This document shows positions 35,786-45,535 of a stretch of 64,000 bases of DNA, one piece after another. The stretch comes from Staphylococcus borealis. GTDB lineage: Bacteria; Bacillota; Bacilli; Staphylococcales; Staphylococcaceae. A program made the position numbers and the translations under genes. The notes under the pieces were generated by a model. The model had not been told where the DNA came from and ran no database searches. It saw only the letters and a list, made by a program, of their open reading frames with translations. The stretch lies in assembly GCF_001224225.1 (NCBI RefSeq), contig NZ_CUEE01000003.1, positions 62,001 to 126,000 of the forward strand. Direction: 5' to 3'. The stretch's first letter is position 1. Each line of letters opens with the position of its first letter.

Positions 35786-36850
35786 TTATTTAATATTTTG
35801 CATTAATTGAAACATAGGTAGCATTATAACTAAGTACAAACTAACAATGAATATGCCTAAGAATAGAAAAATAATGGGTTGAATCACTTTAGTATGTTGG
35901 ACAGATTTTTCCTGAAATCGGTCAATTAGTATAGTTGCGTAAATTTTTAGTTCAACATCTAATTTGCCACTTTTTTCTCCCTGCTGTATAAATTTAATCA
36001 AGTCATCTTGAAAGCAAGGCATCATAGCCAAGCTATTTGCTAAAGAAACGCCATTATTAGTTTTATCCATTAGAAACCCTCCAAGATAAGTTAAATAGTC
36101 ATTCTCTTTTTGAGCTAAGTAAGTTGTAACGATGTCCTGTAAACTCACACCGTTCTTATAAAATAAACTTAAATCATTAGAGAGTTGATACGTTTTAAAA
36201 ATTTTATAATAATTGTTGATTAATGGTAATGACGATAAAATAAGTACTTTTTTGGAGGTATTCAAGCGAAATAGAATGATGATGAACGATGAAATCGTTA
36301 TAAGTAAGATGATGAAACTTATAAAGATAATTGTTGGTAAAGAGGTAATCATAGATGTTAAAAATCTTTGATAAAATGATAAATTGACATCCATAGATAC
36401 GTATAATTGTTCAAATTGAGGGATTACAGTATAATTCAAAACAACAACCATACACATGAAAACGGCGCATAATAACAATGGATATTGAACAGCTTTAATC
36501 ACTTTTTGTTTTGCAGATAAGTTCGTTTTCATATATTTTATAGACTCTTCTAAAGCATCTTCTAGAGTTCCATATTTTTGTGAAAAATATACTTGAGTGG
36601 TGATTGAATTAGGATAACCTATTAATTGTAAAATATCATAGCATGTTTTACCTGTTTTAATAGATGTCATAATTTTATTATTTAATTCTTTATCGCTGTA
36701 TTTAAAATATAGATTGATAAATTCAAAACTTTCAAGTAATGTAAACCCACTTTTTAATAAGTTCGTCAGCGTTTCTAGTAAATGTATCATTTGAGCACTA
36801 GTTAAATTCTTTGATGGAAAATTAAAAATATTTGTTTGCAGTATCTTCAC
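35786..36850 (-). CDS. comGB: Competence platform protein ComGB
   Basis: ComGB is the polytopic platform of the pseudopilus assembly machine and belongs to the GspF family. The 354-residue protein has a cytosolic N-terminal domain (TSAQMIHLLETLTNLLKSG...), then membrane segments at about 120-142, 170-198 and 328-350, and a second cytosolic domain (YQLSNDLSLFYKNGVSLQDI) between them: the usual duplicated T2SF layout. It begins at GTG and overlaps comGA by 29 bases. Confidence 0.9.
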   Translation of the reverse strand: MKILQTNIFNFPSKNLTSAQMIHLLETLTNLLKSGFTLLESFEFINLYFKYSDKELNNKIMTSIKTGKTCYDILQLIGYPNSITTQVYFSQKYGTLEDALEESIKYMKTNLSAKQKVIKAVQYPLLLCAVFMCMVVVLNYTVIPQFEQLYVSMDVNLSFYQRFLTSMITSLPTIIFISFIILLITISSFIIILFRLNTSKKVLILSSLPLINNYYKIFKTYQLSNDLSLFYKNGVSLQDIVTTYLAQKENDYLTYLGGFLMDKTNNGVSLANSLAMMPCFQDDLIKFIQQGEKSGKLDVELKIYATILIDRFQEKSVQHTKVIQPIIFLFLGIFIVSLYLVIMLPMFQLMQNIK

Positions 36851-37796
36851 AAATCGTTCCTTCTTTGGATAGTAAATTTAATTGATGTTCTAAATCATTA
36901 AAATTATGCGGTAAAGTTTGTTTATGATCAAAAAAATATTCAATTTGATGCCTATCAATCGTTTCACAAATTAGACGTCGTTCGTTCTGTGTTGTTGTAA
37001 TTAACCTTTGATTTGAAATAATATTGATAGATTGCGTTAATTCTTGTTTTGAAATTCCCATTTCAATTAACCTTAATAGAGCGCCTTTGCAATTAGCAGA
37101 ATGCATTGTCGATAGAACTAGGTGACCGCTTAAACTTGCTTGAATTACACATTTAGCTACTTCAGCATCTCGTATTTCCCCTATTAAAATTATATCTGGA
37201 TCACACCTCAATATTGCTTTGAATGAACTAACATAATCAATTCCTGCTTTTTTATTAATGGATACTTGAGTAATGCCTTTAAGTAATTGTTCTACCGGGT
37301 TTTCAATAGTGATGACGTTCAAATTTAGTTCTTTATAAGCGTGTAGCACCATCTGATACATCAATGTACTTTTACCAGATCCTGTTGGACCAGTGAATAA
37401 AATTAAACCTTGCTTCTTATTTACTAAATGCTTAAAATCTTCAAACGCTTTATATTCTTTCTTAGCTTTAAAATATTGAGGGATTATCCTTATTACACAG
37501 CTTTCTAGCCCTAATGATAATGGTAAAGTTGAAATTCTTAAATAGTAAGTAGATTTAGCTTGATAGGTATATCGACCACTTTGAGCAATTTGTTGTGAAG
37601 AAACATCTAAACCAGATCTGAATTTCATAAATACGAGTAATTTCTGATATACATCTAAGTTAAAGGTTTCATATAGTTCAAGTGAGTCATTAATTCTAAA
37701 TTTAATATGTACTTCATCTACTGAAGGGATGAAATGTATATCACTCGCATTTTTTGAAATGGCCTTATTTACAATTTCTCTGAATAGTAACTTCAA
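36822..37796 (-). CDS. comGA: Competence traffic ATPase ComGA
   Basis: ComGA is the GspE-type ATPase that drives pseudopilus assembly. The 324-residue protein has Walker A FTGPTGSGKSTL, an Asp box and Walker B CDPDIILIGEIRDAEVA and the His box SGHLVLSTMHSA. It starts at TTG. The ribosome-binding site AGGAGG, 7 bases upstream, is inside the 3' arm of a perfect hairpin followed by a T run (37797-37829), so initiation may be limited unless the hairpin is opened. First gene of comGA-GB-GC-GD-GE-GF-GG(-aroK). Confidence 0.92.
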   Translation of the reverse strand: MKLLFREIVNKAISKNASDIHFIPSVDEVHIKFRINDSLELYETFNLDVYQKLLVFMKFRSGLDVSSQQIAQSGRYTYQAKSTYYLRISTLPLSLGLESCVIRIIPQYFKAKKEYKAFEDFKHLVNKKQGLILFTGPTGSGKSTLMYQMVLHAYKELNLNVITIENPVEQLLKGITQVSINKKAGIDYVSSFKAILRCDPDIILIGEIRDAEVAKCVIQASLSGHLVLSTMHSANCKGALLRLIEMGISKQELTQSINIISNQRLITTTQNERRLICETIDRHQIEYFFDHKQTLPHNFNDLEHQLNLLSKEGTICEDTANKYF

Positions 37797-37829
37797 AAAA
37801 ACACCTCCTACATATATAAACGTAGGAGG
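37795..37829 (-). terminator. Terminator-like hairpin containing the comGA ribosome-binding site
   Basis: On the minus strand CCTCCTAC (37829-37822) and GTAGGAGG (37811-37804) pair perfectly over a 10-base loop, followed by TGTTTTTTT that runs into the TTG start of comGA. The arm GTAGGAGG is the comGA ribosome-binding site. The structure fits an intrinsic terminator of the upstream glcK-MBL operon and an RNA lid on comGA at the same time. Confidence 0.7.
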
Positions 37830-37847
37830 AAAAGAAATTACTTTATT

Positions 37848-38474
37848 TTATTGTCCATCTAAAAATGGATTTAACTGTTCATCATCCACAGTTGTATACG
37901 GGCCATGACCAGGGAATAATGGTAAATCACCTTCTAATTCAAATAATTTATCTTTAATTGAATCAACAAGTGTTTCATAATCGCCACGATATAAATCTGT
38001 ACGTCCAATTCCATTATTGAACAAAGTATCACCAACTACTGCGAATTCCTTAAACACATACGTCAAACTTCCTGGAGAATGACCAGGTGTATGAAGTACA
38101 TTAAACTCAAAATCAGCAATGTGATGTTTTCCTTCGTCTAATTCTAATGGTTTGGCTTCGCTAGTGATTAAAGGCATACCATACTGTTTAAACTTAGCAG
38201 AACCATTTTTTTCAGAATCAGTCAGAAAACTGAATTCTTCTTTATGCATGTACAATGGAACATCATATTTATTAATTACTTCATCTAAAGCTGCAATATG
38301 ATCAAAGTGCGCATGTGTTAATAAAATTGCTTTTAATGGCTTGTTAATTTGATTTAATTTTTTAAAGATTTTATCTGATTCACCAGCCGGATCAATTAAA
38401 ATAACGCTGTCTTCATTCTCGACAAAGTACGCATTAGTATCTACTAATCCTAAACTCAAGCTTGAGATTCTCAT
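37848..38474 (-). CDS. Metallo-beta-lactamase fold hydrolase (YqgX-like)
   Basis: The 208-residue protein is a single-domain glyoxalase II-like hydrolase. ILLTHAHFDHIAAL is the HxHxDH zinc motif, HTPGHSPGSLTYVF and VVGDTLFNNGIGRTDLYRGD supply the further ligands, and FPGHGPYT the last His. Close relatives are B. subtilis YqgX and S. aureus proteins beside glcK. The hydroxyacylglutathione hydrolase label seen for such proteins is unlikely, because staphylococci use bacillithiol; a bacillithiol-thioester hydrolase is possible. It is 1 base from the YqgV-like gene. Confidence 0.85.
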   Translation of the reverse strand: MRISSLSLGLVDTNAYFVENEDSVILIDPAGESDKIFKKLNQINKPLKAILLTHAHFDHIAALDEVINKYDVPLYMHKEEFSFLTDSEKNGSAKFKQYGMPLITSEAKPLELDEGKHHIADFEFNVLHTPGHSPGSLTYVFKEFAVVGDTLFNNGIGRTDLYRGDYETLVDSIKDKLFELEGDLPLFPGHGPYTTVDDEQLNPFLDGQ

Positions 38475-38475
38475 A

Positions 38476-38799
38476 TTATTCTCCTTGTTTATCGATATGT
38501 TTCTGCACAGACTTTAATTTGTCGTTCATTTTACGTGTTTTGTCTCGTCTATCGTCTATTCGCAAGTTTGTGCATACTCTATCTATACCTTTGTTGAATG
38601 GTAATTCATGAATTGCTTGTACTACTTCAAACAAGTCTTTTAGATCACCTTCAATAAGTGTATTCATAGGTGTTAATTGATAATCAATTTTACCTTCTTG
38701 CTTAAATGATTCAAGCTTCATTTGTATTTCTGCAATATATTTACTAACACTTGGACCTTCAGTTCCAACTGGAATAATAACAACATCGACAATTGCCAT
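38476..38799 (-). CDS. MTH1187/YqgV-type thiamine-binding family protein
   Basis: The 107-residue protein is of the UPF0045 family (MTH1187, YkoF-like): AIVDVVIIPVGTEGPSVSKYIAEI and the motif YQLTPMNTLIEGDL followed by a charged helical end. Some family members bind thiamine or its pyrimidine part. It overlaps the glcK stop by 1 base and is followed by the metallo-hydrolase 1 base later, the same yqgV-yqgX order as in Bacillus. Function in this operon is unknown. Confidence 0.83.
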   Translation of the reverse strand: MAIVDVVIIPVGTEGPSVSKYIAEIQMKLESFKQEGKIDYQLTPMNTLIEGDLKDLFEVVQAIHELPFNKGIDRVCTNLRIDDRRDKTRKMNDKLKSVQKHIDKQGE

Positions 38800-39785
38800 T
38801 ATTTAACACCATCCTTTTCTAGTATATATGTTTTAATAAGTCCTGCTGCACCAGTGATGCCAGCGTCGTTACCTAGTTGTGCTTGTACAATTTCTGTATC
38901 CTTCTGAGCAGGAGTGAATGTTAAGTTGTGATACTCTGTTTTAATATTTTCAATTAAAATTAATCCAGCAGTAGACATACCACCACCTAAAACAATATAT
39001 TTTGGATTACTTGTTGCGCTAATAATACTACATAAGTATGCAATATGATTTGCAACTTTTTCAGTAATAAAAATACAGAATTGGTCTCCTGCTTTAGCTG
39101 CATCAAATACAGCTTTAGCTGTCACTTTATTTTCTTTAATTAACGGTAATATTGATGATTTAAATGTTAATTTAGGATAATAGAAATCAATTAAATTAAC
39201 AACTCCCGTAGCTGAGGCAACGGTCTCTATACAACCAGATTTACCACAATTACAATTAAAGCGTTGGTCAAAATCAGTTCGGATATGACCTATTTCTGCG
39301 CCAGAACCATTATGACCATGTACAAGTTCACCGTTTGAGATAATACCGCCACCTAAACCTGTACCTAAAGTGATTGCAACGACGTCATCAGCACCTTGAC
39401 CTGCACCTTTATGCTTTTCTCCTAAGGCTGCTACGTTAGCATCATTATCTACATAAACTGGACAGTTAACAAATTCACTAAATATTTGACGAACATTAAC
39501 ATTTCCAGGCCAATGTAAATTGACTGCCCCATTAACAATACCTGTTTCGAAATCAACAGGACCAGGCACACCTATCCCGACACCGATCACATCATCGATA
39601 TTTAATTGATGTGTTGCAAGTGTTTCTATAAATGAATCATAGATATTCTTTAATAAGGTTTTACCCGTATGGTCAGACGTATCTGTTTTGATTGACCATT
39701 TGTGTAGTTGCTCAAGCTCACCGTCGAATATACCAAGTTTACAAGTTGTCCCACCAATATCAGCTGCTAAAATAATATTTTTCAT
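38799..39785 (-). CDS. glcK: Glucokinase (ROK family)
   Basis: GlcK phosphorylates cytosolic glucose, such as that released by MalA. The 328-residue ROK protein has the ATP-binding [29 protein letters not shown] (catalytic Asp), [11 protein letters not shown] and the zinc-binding [10 protein letters not shown] (C-x-C-G-x-x-G-C) near residue 180. It begins 4 bases into the YqgQ gene's end. Five-gene operon FCL-rhomboid-yqgQ-glcK-yqgV-yqgX resembles that of B. subtilis. Confidence 0.95.
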   Translation of the reverse strand: MKNIILAADIGGTTCKLGIFDGELEQLHKWSIKTDTSDHTGKTLLKNIYDSFIETLATHQLNIDDVIGVGIGVPGPVDFETGIVNGAVNLHWPGNVNVRQIFSEFVNCPVYVDNDANVAALGEKHKGAGQGADDVVAITLGTGLGGGIISNGELVHGHNGSGAEIGHIRTDFDQRFNCNCGKSGCIETVASATGVVNLIDFYYPKLTFKSSILPLIKENKVTAKAVFDAAKAGDQFCIFITEKVANHIAYLCSIISATSNPKYIVLGGGMSTAGLILIENIKTEYHNLTFTPAQKDTEIVQAQLGNDAGITGAAGLIKTYILEKDGVK

Positions 39786-39985
39786 TTATGCTCATTCCTT
39801 CTTTGGTTAATTAGTAAAATACATTTTAGATATTCATCTTTAGATAATAATTCGTAATGATGTAATGATTTGATTTCTTGTAACATCATTTCATACATAT
39901 CGTTTGGATTTTTAAAATAAATTATAAAACCATAACGTTTCAGAAGTTGTAATACATCATAGAAATTATTAATTTCTCGATTCAT
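39782..39985 (-). CDS. YqgQ family protein
   Basis: The 67-residue protein matches YqgQ (DUF910): [38 protein letters not shown] core (here [15 protein letters not shown]) and an acidic and basic helical tail. It overlaps the rhomboid gene by 17 bases and glcK by 4 bases. In B. subtilis yqgQ also lies directly before glcK. A single-stranded nucleic acid binding function has been proposed from structure; unproven. Confidence 0.85.
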   Translation of the reverse strand: MNREINNFYDVLQLLKRYGFIIYFKNPNDMYEMMLQEIKSLHHYELLSKDEYLKCILLINQRRNEHK

Positions 39986-41426
39986 TTGTCTTTTCCAACT
40001 CTTTTTTTAAATTTTGATAATTATTATTATTCGAATCAATAGCTAAAGCTTTTTTTACATAAGTGAGTGCTTTTTCATTATCATCAAGCGCTCTATTAGC
40101 TATTGCCAATTCATAATTTAAAAGACCGGAATTAGGATGATTTTTTAGTCCGCGTTCCCAATCTGCCATTCCTTCTGCTCTTGAACTTGTTGTAGCGGTT
40201 ATTAATCCTTTTAAATAATAAGTTCGATCATCATCATAACCTTTATCAATCGTATGATTAACGATTGAACTAGCCTCTTTATAATCATAATCTAAGATGG
40301 CATCTTCGATTAATTTATCATATATATTTTGTTCTTTAATAGTAAAAATTCTTACTTGTAAAGCTACAAATAAAACAAGTAATATAATTAAGAAAACCCA
40401 AAATAAATTTCGATTTGTCCAAAAATAATAGCCAATTAAGGTAATTAAAACGCCACCAATAAATCCGCCAAGATGTGCCATTATATTAATATTAGACATA
40501 AATAATGATAAGACTATCAACACTAATAAGGCGATTAACATTTGGCCAATTACCTTTCGAGTAAACGTCTTACTAACAAACATCATCGCGAAAATAGCGC
40601 CTATTAGACCAAAAATTGCGCCACTCGCTCCAACTGAAACAGTATGAATATTAAATGATAGGGATATAAAATTACCAAGTAAACCAGAAATAATATATAT
40701 GCCTAACATTTTCAATGGACCAACGATTGATTCAACAATTTTCCCGAAAATAAATAATGACAACATATTCATTAAAATATGTTCAAAATTAAAATGTAAA
40801 AACATGGAGGTAATCAGTCGATACCATTCGCCATGAACGACATTAAAGTGTACTAAACCACCTAAATCTAATAATTTAACGTCTGAAAAATGGTTTAAAT
40901 AGAGTATCATAATTAACCATATCAATACATTGACTGTGATTAAGCCATATGTCATTGGGGTGAAACGTAACATATGTTTATCAATTGGATTATTTGATAA
41001 TACGCGCCTTTTATAATAAGTAGAAAGCTTGTTATCTTTTTTGAATAATAACTTAGTTAATAAGTGTTGATGAATCAATTTGTGTAAATCATTGTTATTA
41101 GCGATGCGTACACAATCTATTTTAATTGGACTAGATTCAGCGAATTCATCATACTGAAATGCTTGTTCAGTAAAATAATAGTAATTAATGTTTTTTAGTT
41201 TGCAATTAAGCTCATTTTCAAATTGCTTGTAATTATCAATCATTTTCGCTTTATCAAACTGAATTTCTTGGTTAGAGACGATCTCTTTTCTAAATATCGC
41301 TAGCGTATTCTTTTTTTTATGTATTAGCCAGACTTCACTATCATTTTTATCAATATTAACAAAGTCAAAGTTATAATATTTAATAAAATAATAGATAGAC
41401 TTCCAGAAGTATTTTTCTGTATCCAT
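39969..41426 (-). CDS. Rhomboid intramembrane serine protease with C-terminal TPRs (YqgP/GluP-like)
   Basis: The 485-residue protein has a soluble N-terminal domain of about 170 residues, a rhomboid core with the catalytic serine in VSVGASGAIFGLIGA and the catalytic His in MAHLGGFIGGVLITL, and C-terminal tetratricopeptide-like repeats (about 400-480, LNYELAIANRALDDNEKALTYVKKAL). B. subtilis GluP/YqgP cuts the magnesium transporter MgtE and works with FtsH. I start at the ATG at 41426 after GGAGG; a TTG at 41438 would use it as coding sequence. It is 6 bases from the FCL gene. Confidence 0.9.
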   Translation of the reverse strand: MDTEKYFWKSIYYFIKYYNFDFVNIDKNDSEVWLIHKKKNTLAIFRKEIVSNQEIQFDKAKMIDNYKQFENELNCKLKNINYYYFTEQAFQYDEFAESSPIKIDCVRIANNNDLHKLIHQHLLTKLLFKKDNKLSTYYKRRVLSNNPIDKHMLRFTPMTYGLITVNVLIWLIMILYLNHFSDVKLLDLGGLVHFNVVHGEWYRLITSMFLHFNFEHILMNMLSLFIFGKIVESIVGPLKMLGIYIISGLLGNFISLSFNIHTVSVGASGAIFGLIGAIFAMMFVSKTFTRKVIGQMLIALLVLIVLSLFMSNINIMAHLGGFIGGVLITLIGYYFWTNRNLFWVFLIILLVLFVALQVRIFTIKEQNIYDKLIEDAILDYDYKEASSIVNHTIDKGYDDDRTYYLKGLITATTSSRAEGMADWERGLKNHPNSGLLNYELAIANRALDDNEKALTYVKKALAIDSNNNNYQNLKKELEKTNESRN

Positions 41427-41444
41427 TAATTCCTCCAAATATAA

Positions 41445-41981
41445 TTAAGTATTAAAGATGATTAGTTCGTCAACAGGTTGGTCATGAGACTCAATATCGA
41501 ACTGTGATAGTTGCAAGTCATAGAGTAAGCTAACAGTACTAGCTTCAGACTGACTTAAAAACCGATCATAATATCCCCCACCATAGCCTATACGATAGCC
41601 ATCATTTCTAAATGCTACACCAGGAACAACTATCAAATCTAGGTTATCAGTGATTTCAGTATCTTCATTAACATATAATAAGCCTTTTTCATCTTTTTCA
41701 AGACTATTAAAAGATAATATTTCTTTAAACTTCATTTCTTTCAACTTATAGTTTGTGTCAGGAACGAAGACATGTTTATTTTCAGCTAACATTGATTCGA
41801 TAATTGGGTATGTATCAACCTCATGAGGCATAGATAAGACAATACCTATCCTATTAGCATTTTTATATACTTGACTATTAATCAATTGATTTTTTAACCA
41901 AGTGTCTGCATGTTGTTTGTGTTCTTTGTTTAATTGTTTCATTCGAGATAATATATCTTTTCTAATCTCTTTTTTACTCAT
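41445..41981 (-). CDS. 5-formyltetrahydrofolate cyclo-ligase
   Basis: This enzyme turns 5-formyl-THF into 5,10-methenyl-THF with ATP. The 178-residue protein has SKKEIRKDILSRMKQL at the start, and LDLIVVPGVAFRNDGYRIGYGGGYYDRFL, the ATP and folate-binding signature, near the end. It is a component of the folate one-carbon pool which the glycine cleavage system also feeds. First gene of the operon running down to the metallo-hydrolase, as yqgN in B. subtilis. Confidence 0.92.
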   Translation of the reverse strand: MSKKEIRKDILSRMKQLNKEHKQHADTWLKNQLINSQVYKNANRIGIVLSMPHEVDTYPIIESMLAENKHVFVPDTNYKLKEMKFKEILSFNSLEKDEKGLLYVNEDTEITDNLDLIVVPGVAFRNDGYRIGYGGGYYDRFLSQSEASTVSLLYDLQLSQFDIESHDQPVDELIIFNT

Positions 41982-42054
41982 AAAATCCCCACCCTTTTAA
42001 CACTATATATATTATAACGTTATTAAAAGGTGATGTCATTTAGATGAAATAAAA

Positions 42055-42172
42055 AAGGAGCTAGACGGCATTCTTATGAATGATTGTCTTGCCTCCTTAA
42101 AGTAATAAAAGCTGATAAAAACTCTAAACAAGTTCTTATCAGCTTAGTTAGCTACTACAAATTTGCATTGTA
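42055..42172. repeat. Hairpin-rich intergenic sequence; rpmG terminator
   Basis: aaggagctagacggcattc...gattgtcttgcctcctt (42056-42098) is an imperfect hairpin flanked by A and T runs; aagctgataa/ttatcagctt (42110-42146) and gctactacaaa/ttgcattgtagc (42152-42172) are two more. The layout, but not the sequence, is that of the other repeat copies. Confidence 0.5.
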
Positions 42173-42207
42173 GCCTTAAATTATTTTAATAAAGCTTTTG
42201 TTAGCTA

Positions 42208-42357
42208 TTATTTAGTTTCACGGTGTAAAGTGTGTTTATTATCACGTGAACAATATTTTTTCATTTCAACACGTTCAGGATTAGTTCTTTTGTTTTTAGT
42301 AGAAATATAGTTTCTATCTCCACATTCTGTACAAGCTAATGTTACATTTACGCGCAT
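42208..42357 (-). CDS. rpmG: 50S ribosomal protein L33
   Basis: The 49-residue protein [19 protein letters not shown]...[17 protein letters not shown] is L33. It has the first CxxC pair (CTEC) and only one cysteine, not a pair, at the second site, the form typical of staphylococcal RpmG2. AAGGAGG lies before the ATG. It stands by itself between the cyclo-ligase gene and pbp3. Staphylococci carry several L33 copies; this is one of those. Confidence 0.95.
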   Translation of the reverse strand: MRVNVTLACTECGDRNYISTKNKRTNPERVEMKKYCSRDNKHTLHRETK

Positions 42358-42473
42358 GTTAAATCCTCCTTACCTTTTCTAAATACGACTTTATTATCAT
42401 ACCACTTAGTACAATAATTGAAAAGTATTATTTTTTATACATTAATAATTTCAATCAATTAAAAGTGAATGAG

Positions 42474-44519
42474 TTACTTTTTATCATCAAAATAATAATT
42501 AATGACGTCTCTACCTAAATCTCCACCATTTAACCATGGTGGTGGAACGGGTTGATTCGTGTAAACAATTGAAAATGATAGTTTAGGATTTTTGATTGGT
42601 GCATAACCTATATAAGTTGAATTAACTCTTGATTCACCATCTTGGAATACTTCGGCAGTACCAGTTTTCCCTGCAGAAGGTACTTTTGTTTTGTGGAAAC
42701 TTGAATAGCCTGTTCCATCTTTTTCATTGAATGCCATTTCAAATCCTTTTTGTACTTCTTTAATTTCATCTTCTGAATTATTTACTTTGTTTAAGACATT
42801 GCCTTTAATTTTTTGTTTAACTGGACCGATATCATCACTATTTGTAGCATCATGAATTGCCAAACCTATATGTGGTTGGATTCTATATCCATCATTTGCA
42901 ATTGTAGAAACGTATTGTGATAACTGGATTGGACTATACGTATCATATTGTCCAATTGACAAATCAAGGTAATTTCCTGAATTATTGGTTAAGGGTTCAA
43001 TTTGACCTATTGTTTCATTCGGTAAATCAATACCTGTCTTAACACCTAATCCAACTTGGTTTAACCCTTTTCTTAATTTCTGACCAGCTTCCTTTATATC
43101 TGAAGGTAAGCCCATACCACTATAATAAGGATCACCAGCTAATTTCAGTGCGGTTTTAAACATATAAACGTTAGATGAATGCATTAAAGCCTCTTTATCA
43201 TTAATTCTAACTTTATCATTTTTATTAAAGTATGAACGCTTAGTTAATCCGCCTTTGAAATGCAATGGCTCATCTATCATTTCTTCGCCTACTTTTATAG
43301 CGTTATTTTGATATCCTGCTAGTAAAGTTCCACCTTTGACAGAAGATCCAACTGCAAATTGGCCGGTAAAGTTACCTAAATCATAATCAGTAAGATTACC
43401 ATTTTTATCAATTTGTTTTCCTGCCATTGCTAAAATATCACCATTTTTAGGATTTTGGACCACAATTAGCGCATTATCCATATCTTTAGCACCTTGGCTA
43501 CGTAACGTTTTAATTTGATTTTCTAATAATGATTCAACTTTTTTCTGTAAATCTATATCGATTGTTAATTGTAAATCATCACCTCTAGATCCAGGATTGA
43601 TGACTTCAGAATTGATAACTTTGCCAGATTTATCAGTTGTATATTTCATTTCTTTCTTTTTACCACGTAAAATATCTTCATATTGATACTCTAAATAAGA
43701 TTTTCCGACTCTGTCATTTCTAGAATAGCCTTTAGCTAAATATTGTTCAGTTAATTCTTTAGGAATACCTTCACTTGACGTAGAGACGCTTCCAAATATA
43801 CTTCTCAAAGTATCTCCATATGGATAGCGACGATCCCAATCCATTGTTGTATTGACACCTGGAAGATTATCTAACTGTTGTGATACTGCAGCATATTCTT
43901 TTTCACTTACATCTTCGTTTTTAATTGTTTGTGGATTCATTGTAGAACCAGCAGCCATTTCACGATAAATTGCTAAAATCTGTAAGTCTTTTTTTGATAA
44001 ACTTTCAATTTGTTTATCGCCGACTTTCTTATATAACTGTTTATCATATTGATCTTGAGTGATACTACCTTCATTTAGCATCGACATTTCTTTTTTCATC
44101 AATGTATCAACTTCATCAGGATGTTTCTGAATCCAAAAATCTTGTTTATCTCTTTCAGTGATTTTATTTGTCTTCATAGAAATTAAAGATGACAATTTTT
44201 TAGCAGTATCTAACATATCTTTTTGACTTGTTTTTCGAGATCTAGTGTATGTAATCGTTAGTTTAGATGCGTTATCTACTAAGACTTTTCCATTTCTATC
44301 TAGAATTCGCCCTCTAGGTACGGATTCATTTACAGTTATGTTCTCGTCATTTTTAACTAATTGACTGTAATGTGAACCTTGTGCAATCTGTAAATATCCT
44401 AATCTTAAAACTATAATTCCAAATATAACTATAATAGCACCAAATACGAAGCTAATTCGTTTATTCATTGTGTGCTTTATTTTTTCATCATTTGACTTTT
44501 CTTTTAATCTTTTAAGCAA
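42474..44519 (-). CDS. pbp3: Penicillin-binding protein 3 (class B transpeptidase)
   Basis: Pbp3 is a class B (monofunctional) cross-linking enzyme. The 681-residue protein has a basic cytosolic start, one membrane anchor (about 23-45), the PBP dimer domain (ESVPRGRILDRNGKVL), and the transpeptidase domain with SSVK (active serine, in FAVGSSVKGG), SSN (MHSSNVYMF) and KTGTAE (SAGKTGTAEVF). It resembles S. aureus Pbp3, not PBP1 or PBP2a: there is no PASTA domain. Lone gene before sodA-facing terminator; sodA is upstream on the same strand. Confidence 0.94.
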   Translation of the reverse strand: MLKRLKEKSNDEKIKHTMNKRISFVFGAIIVIFGIIVLRLGYLQIAQGSHYSQLVKNDENITVNESVPRGRILDRNGKVLVDNASKLTITYTRSRKTSQKDMLDTAKKLSSLISMKTNKITERDKQDFWIQKHPDEVDTLMKKEMSMLNEGSITQDQYDKQLYKKVGDKQIESLSKKDLQILAIYREMAAGSTMNPQTIKNEDVSEKEYAAVSQQLDNLPGVNTTMDWDRRYPYGDTLRSIFGSVSTSSEGIPKELTEQYLAKGYSRNDRVGKSYLEYQYEDILRGKKKEMKYTTDKSGKVINSEVINPGSRGDDLQLTIDIDLQKKVESLLENQIKTLRSQGAKDMDNALIVVQNPKNGDILAMAGKQIDKNGNLTDYDLGNFTGQFAVGSSVKGGTLLAGYQNNAIKVGEEMIDEPLHFKGGLTKRSYFNKNDKVRINDKEALMHSSNVYMFKTALKLAGDPYYSGMGLPSDIKEAGQKLRKGLNQVGLGVKTGIDLPNETIGQIEPLTNNSGNYLDLSIGQYDTYSPIQLSQYVSTIANDGYRIQPHIGLAIHDATNSDDIGPVKQKIKGNVLNKVNNSEDEIKEVQKGFEMAFNEKDGTGYSSFHKTKVPSAGKTGTAEVFQDGESRVNSTYIGYAPIKNPKLSFSIVYTNQPVPPPWLNGGDLGRDVINYYFDDKK

Positions 44520-44601
44520 GATAACCTACCTCAATTATTAAACATGTTTACTCATAAATGATATATGAAAATGAGACATATTACCATCATTTTCATAAAA
44601 A

Positions 44602-44628
44602 AAGTGGCCTCATAAAGAGACCACTTGC
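44602..44628 (-). terminator. sodA terminator
   Basis: On the minus strand AAGTGGTCTC and GAGGCCACTT pair (one mismatch) around a 5-base loop and are followed by seven T. Confidence 0.85.
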
Positions 44629-44646
44629 TAAATTGAAAAAGCAGAA

Positions 44647-45246
44647 TTATTTTGTTGCATTATATAATTCGTCAACTTTTTCCCAGTTAACAACATTCCA
44701 GAAAGCACTGATATAATCTGGACGTTTGTTTTGATATTTAAGGTAATAAGCGTGTTCCCAAACATCTAAGCCTAAGATAGGTGTTTTACCTTCAGTTAAT
44801 GGGTTATCTTGGTTTGGTGTAGTAACAATTTCTAATTGACCATTATTAACTACTAACCAAGCCCAACCTGAACCGAAACGAGCTGCTGCTTTATCAGCAA
44901 ATTCTTTTTTGAATTCGTCTAAAGAGCCCCATTGTTCTTTAATTTTATCAACAACAGTACCTTTTTCTTCAGAATTAGGAGTTAATAATTCCCAGAATAA
45001 TGAGTGATTTAAGTGTCCGCCACCATTATTACGAACAGCTGTTTGAATATCTTCAGGTACACTATCTAAGTTAGCAACAATTTCTTCAATTGATTTAGAT
45101 TCAAGATCTGTACCCTCAACTGCAGAATTTAATTTAGTAACATAAGTGTTGTGGTGTTTGTCATGATGGATTTCCATAGTTTGTTTGTCAATGTGTGGTT
45201 CTAATGCATCTGCTGCATATGGTAAATTTGGTAATTCAAAAGCCAT
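44647..45246 (-). CDS. sodA: Superoxide dismutase (Mn/Fe)
   Basis: SodA dismutates superoxide. The 199-residue protein has metal ligands in [12 protein letters not shown] (first His), NHSLFWELL (second His) and [14 protein letters not shown] (Asp and His). [12 protein letters not shown] and GSGWAWLVV are the second-shell segments that help set Mn versus Fe preference. Staphylococci other than S. aureus normally have only this manganese form; preference cannot be proven here. AGGAGG precedes the ATG, and a good promoter lies 31 bases upstream. Confidence 0.96.
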   Translation of the reverse strand: MAFELPNLPYAADALEPHIDKQTMEIHHDKHHNTYVTKLNSAVEGTDLESKSIEEIVANLDSVPEDIQTAVRNNGGGHLNHSLFWELLTPNSEEKGTVVDKIKEQWGSLDEFKKEFADKAAARFGSGWAWLVVNNGQLEIVTTPNQDNPLTEGKTPILGLDVWEHAYYLKYQNKRPDYISAFWNVVNWEKVDELYNATK

Positions 45247-45276
45247 ATTTAATCATCCTCCTAAAAATTCGTTACA

Positions 45277-45305
45277 TTTATAATAACAAGTTATTAACAA
45301 AGCAA
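45277..45305 (-). promoter_or_regulatory. Probable sodA promoter
   Basis: On the minus strand TTGCTT (45300-45305) and TATAAA (45277-45282) are 17 bases apart. The remainder of the 306-base sodA-zur gap is AT-rich; 45471-45535 is a hairpin that ends the zur operon. Confidence 0.55.
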
Positions 45306-45470
45306 CAAAATATTTGCTTGCAACTAATATTAATACGCTTATTATCAACTTACTTATATAATATATCTCAAAAAGGTAGCTTTTAAGCATAATACGAGTC
45401 AATATTTCGTCATTTTTAGATAAATCCTACTTTTGACCTATATTTCAATTGGTTTCCCACTTAAATAGAT

Positions 45471-45535
45471 TAAAAAAACGGAGTGGACAGAATTTTTCAA
45501 TTCGTCGTCCACTCACGGCTTGCTTAGTTTATAGA
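45471..45535. repeat. Short copy of the intergenic hairpin repeat; zur terminator
   Basis: aaaaaacggagtggacagaattttt/caattcgtcgtccactcacggcttgcttag keeps the ggagtgg(g)acagaatt...gaattcgtcgtcc(c)act core of copies 2 and 5 with one G lost on each side. It lies 3' of zur. Confidence 0.6.
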
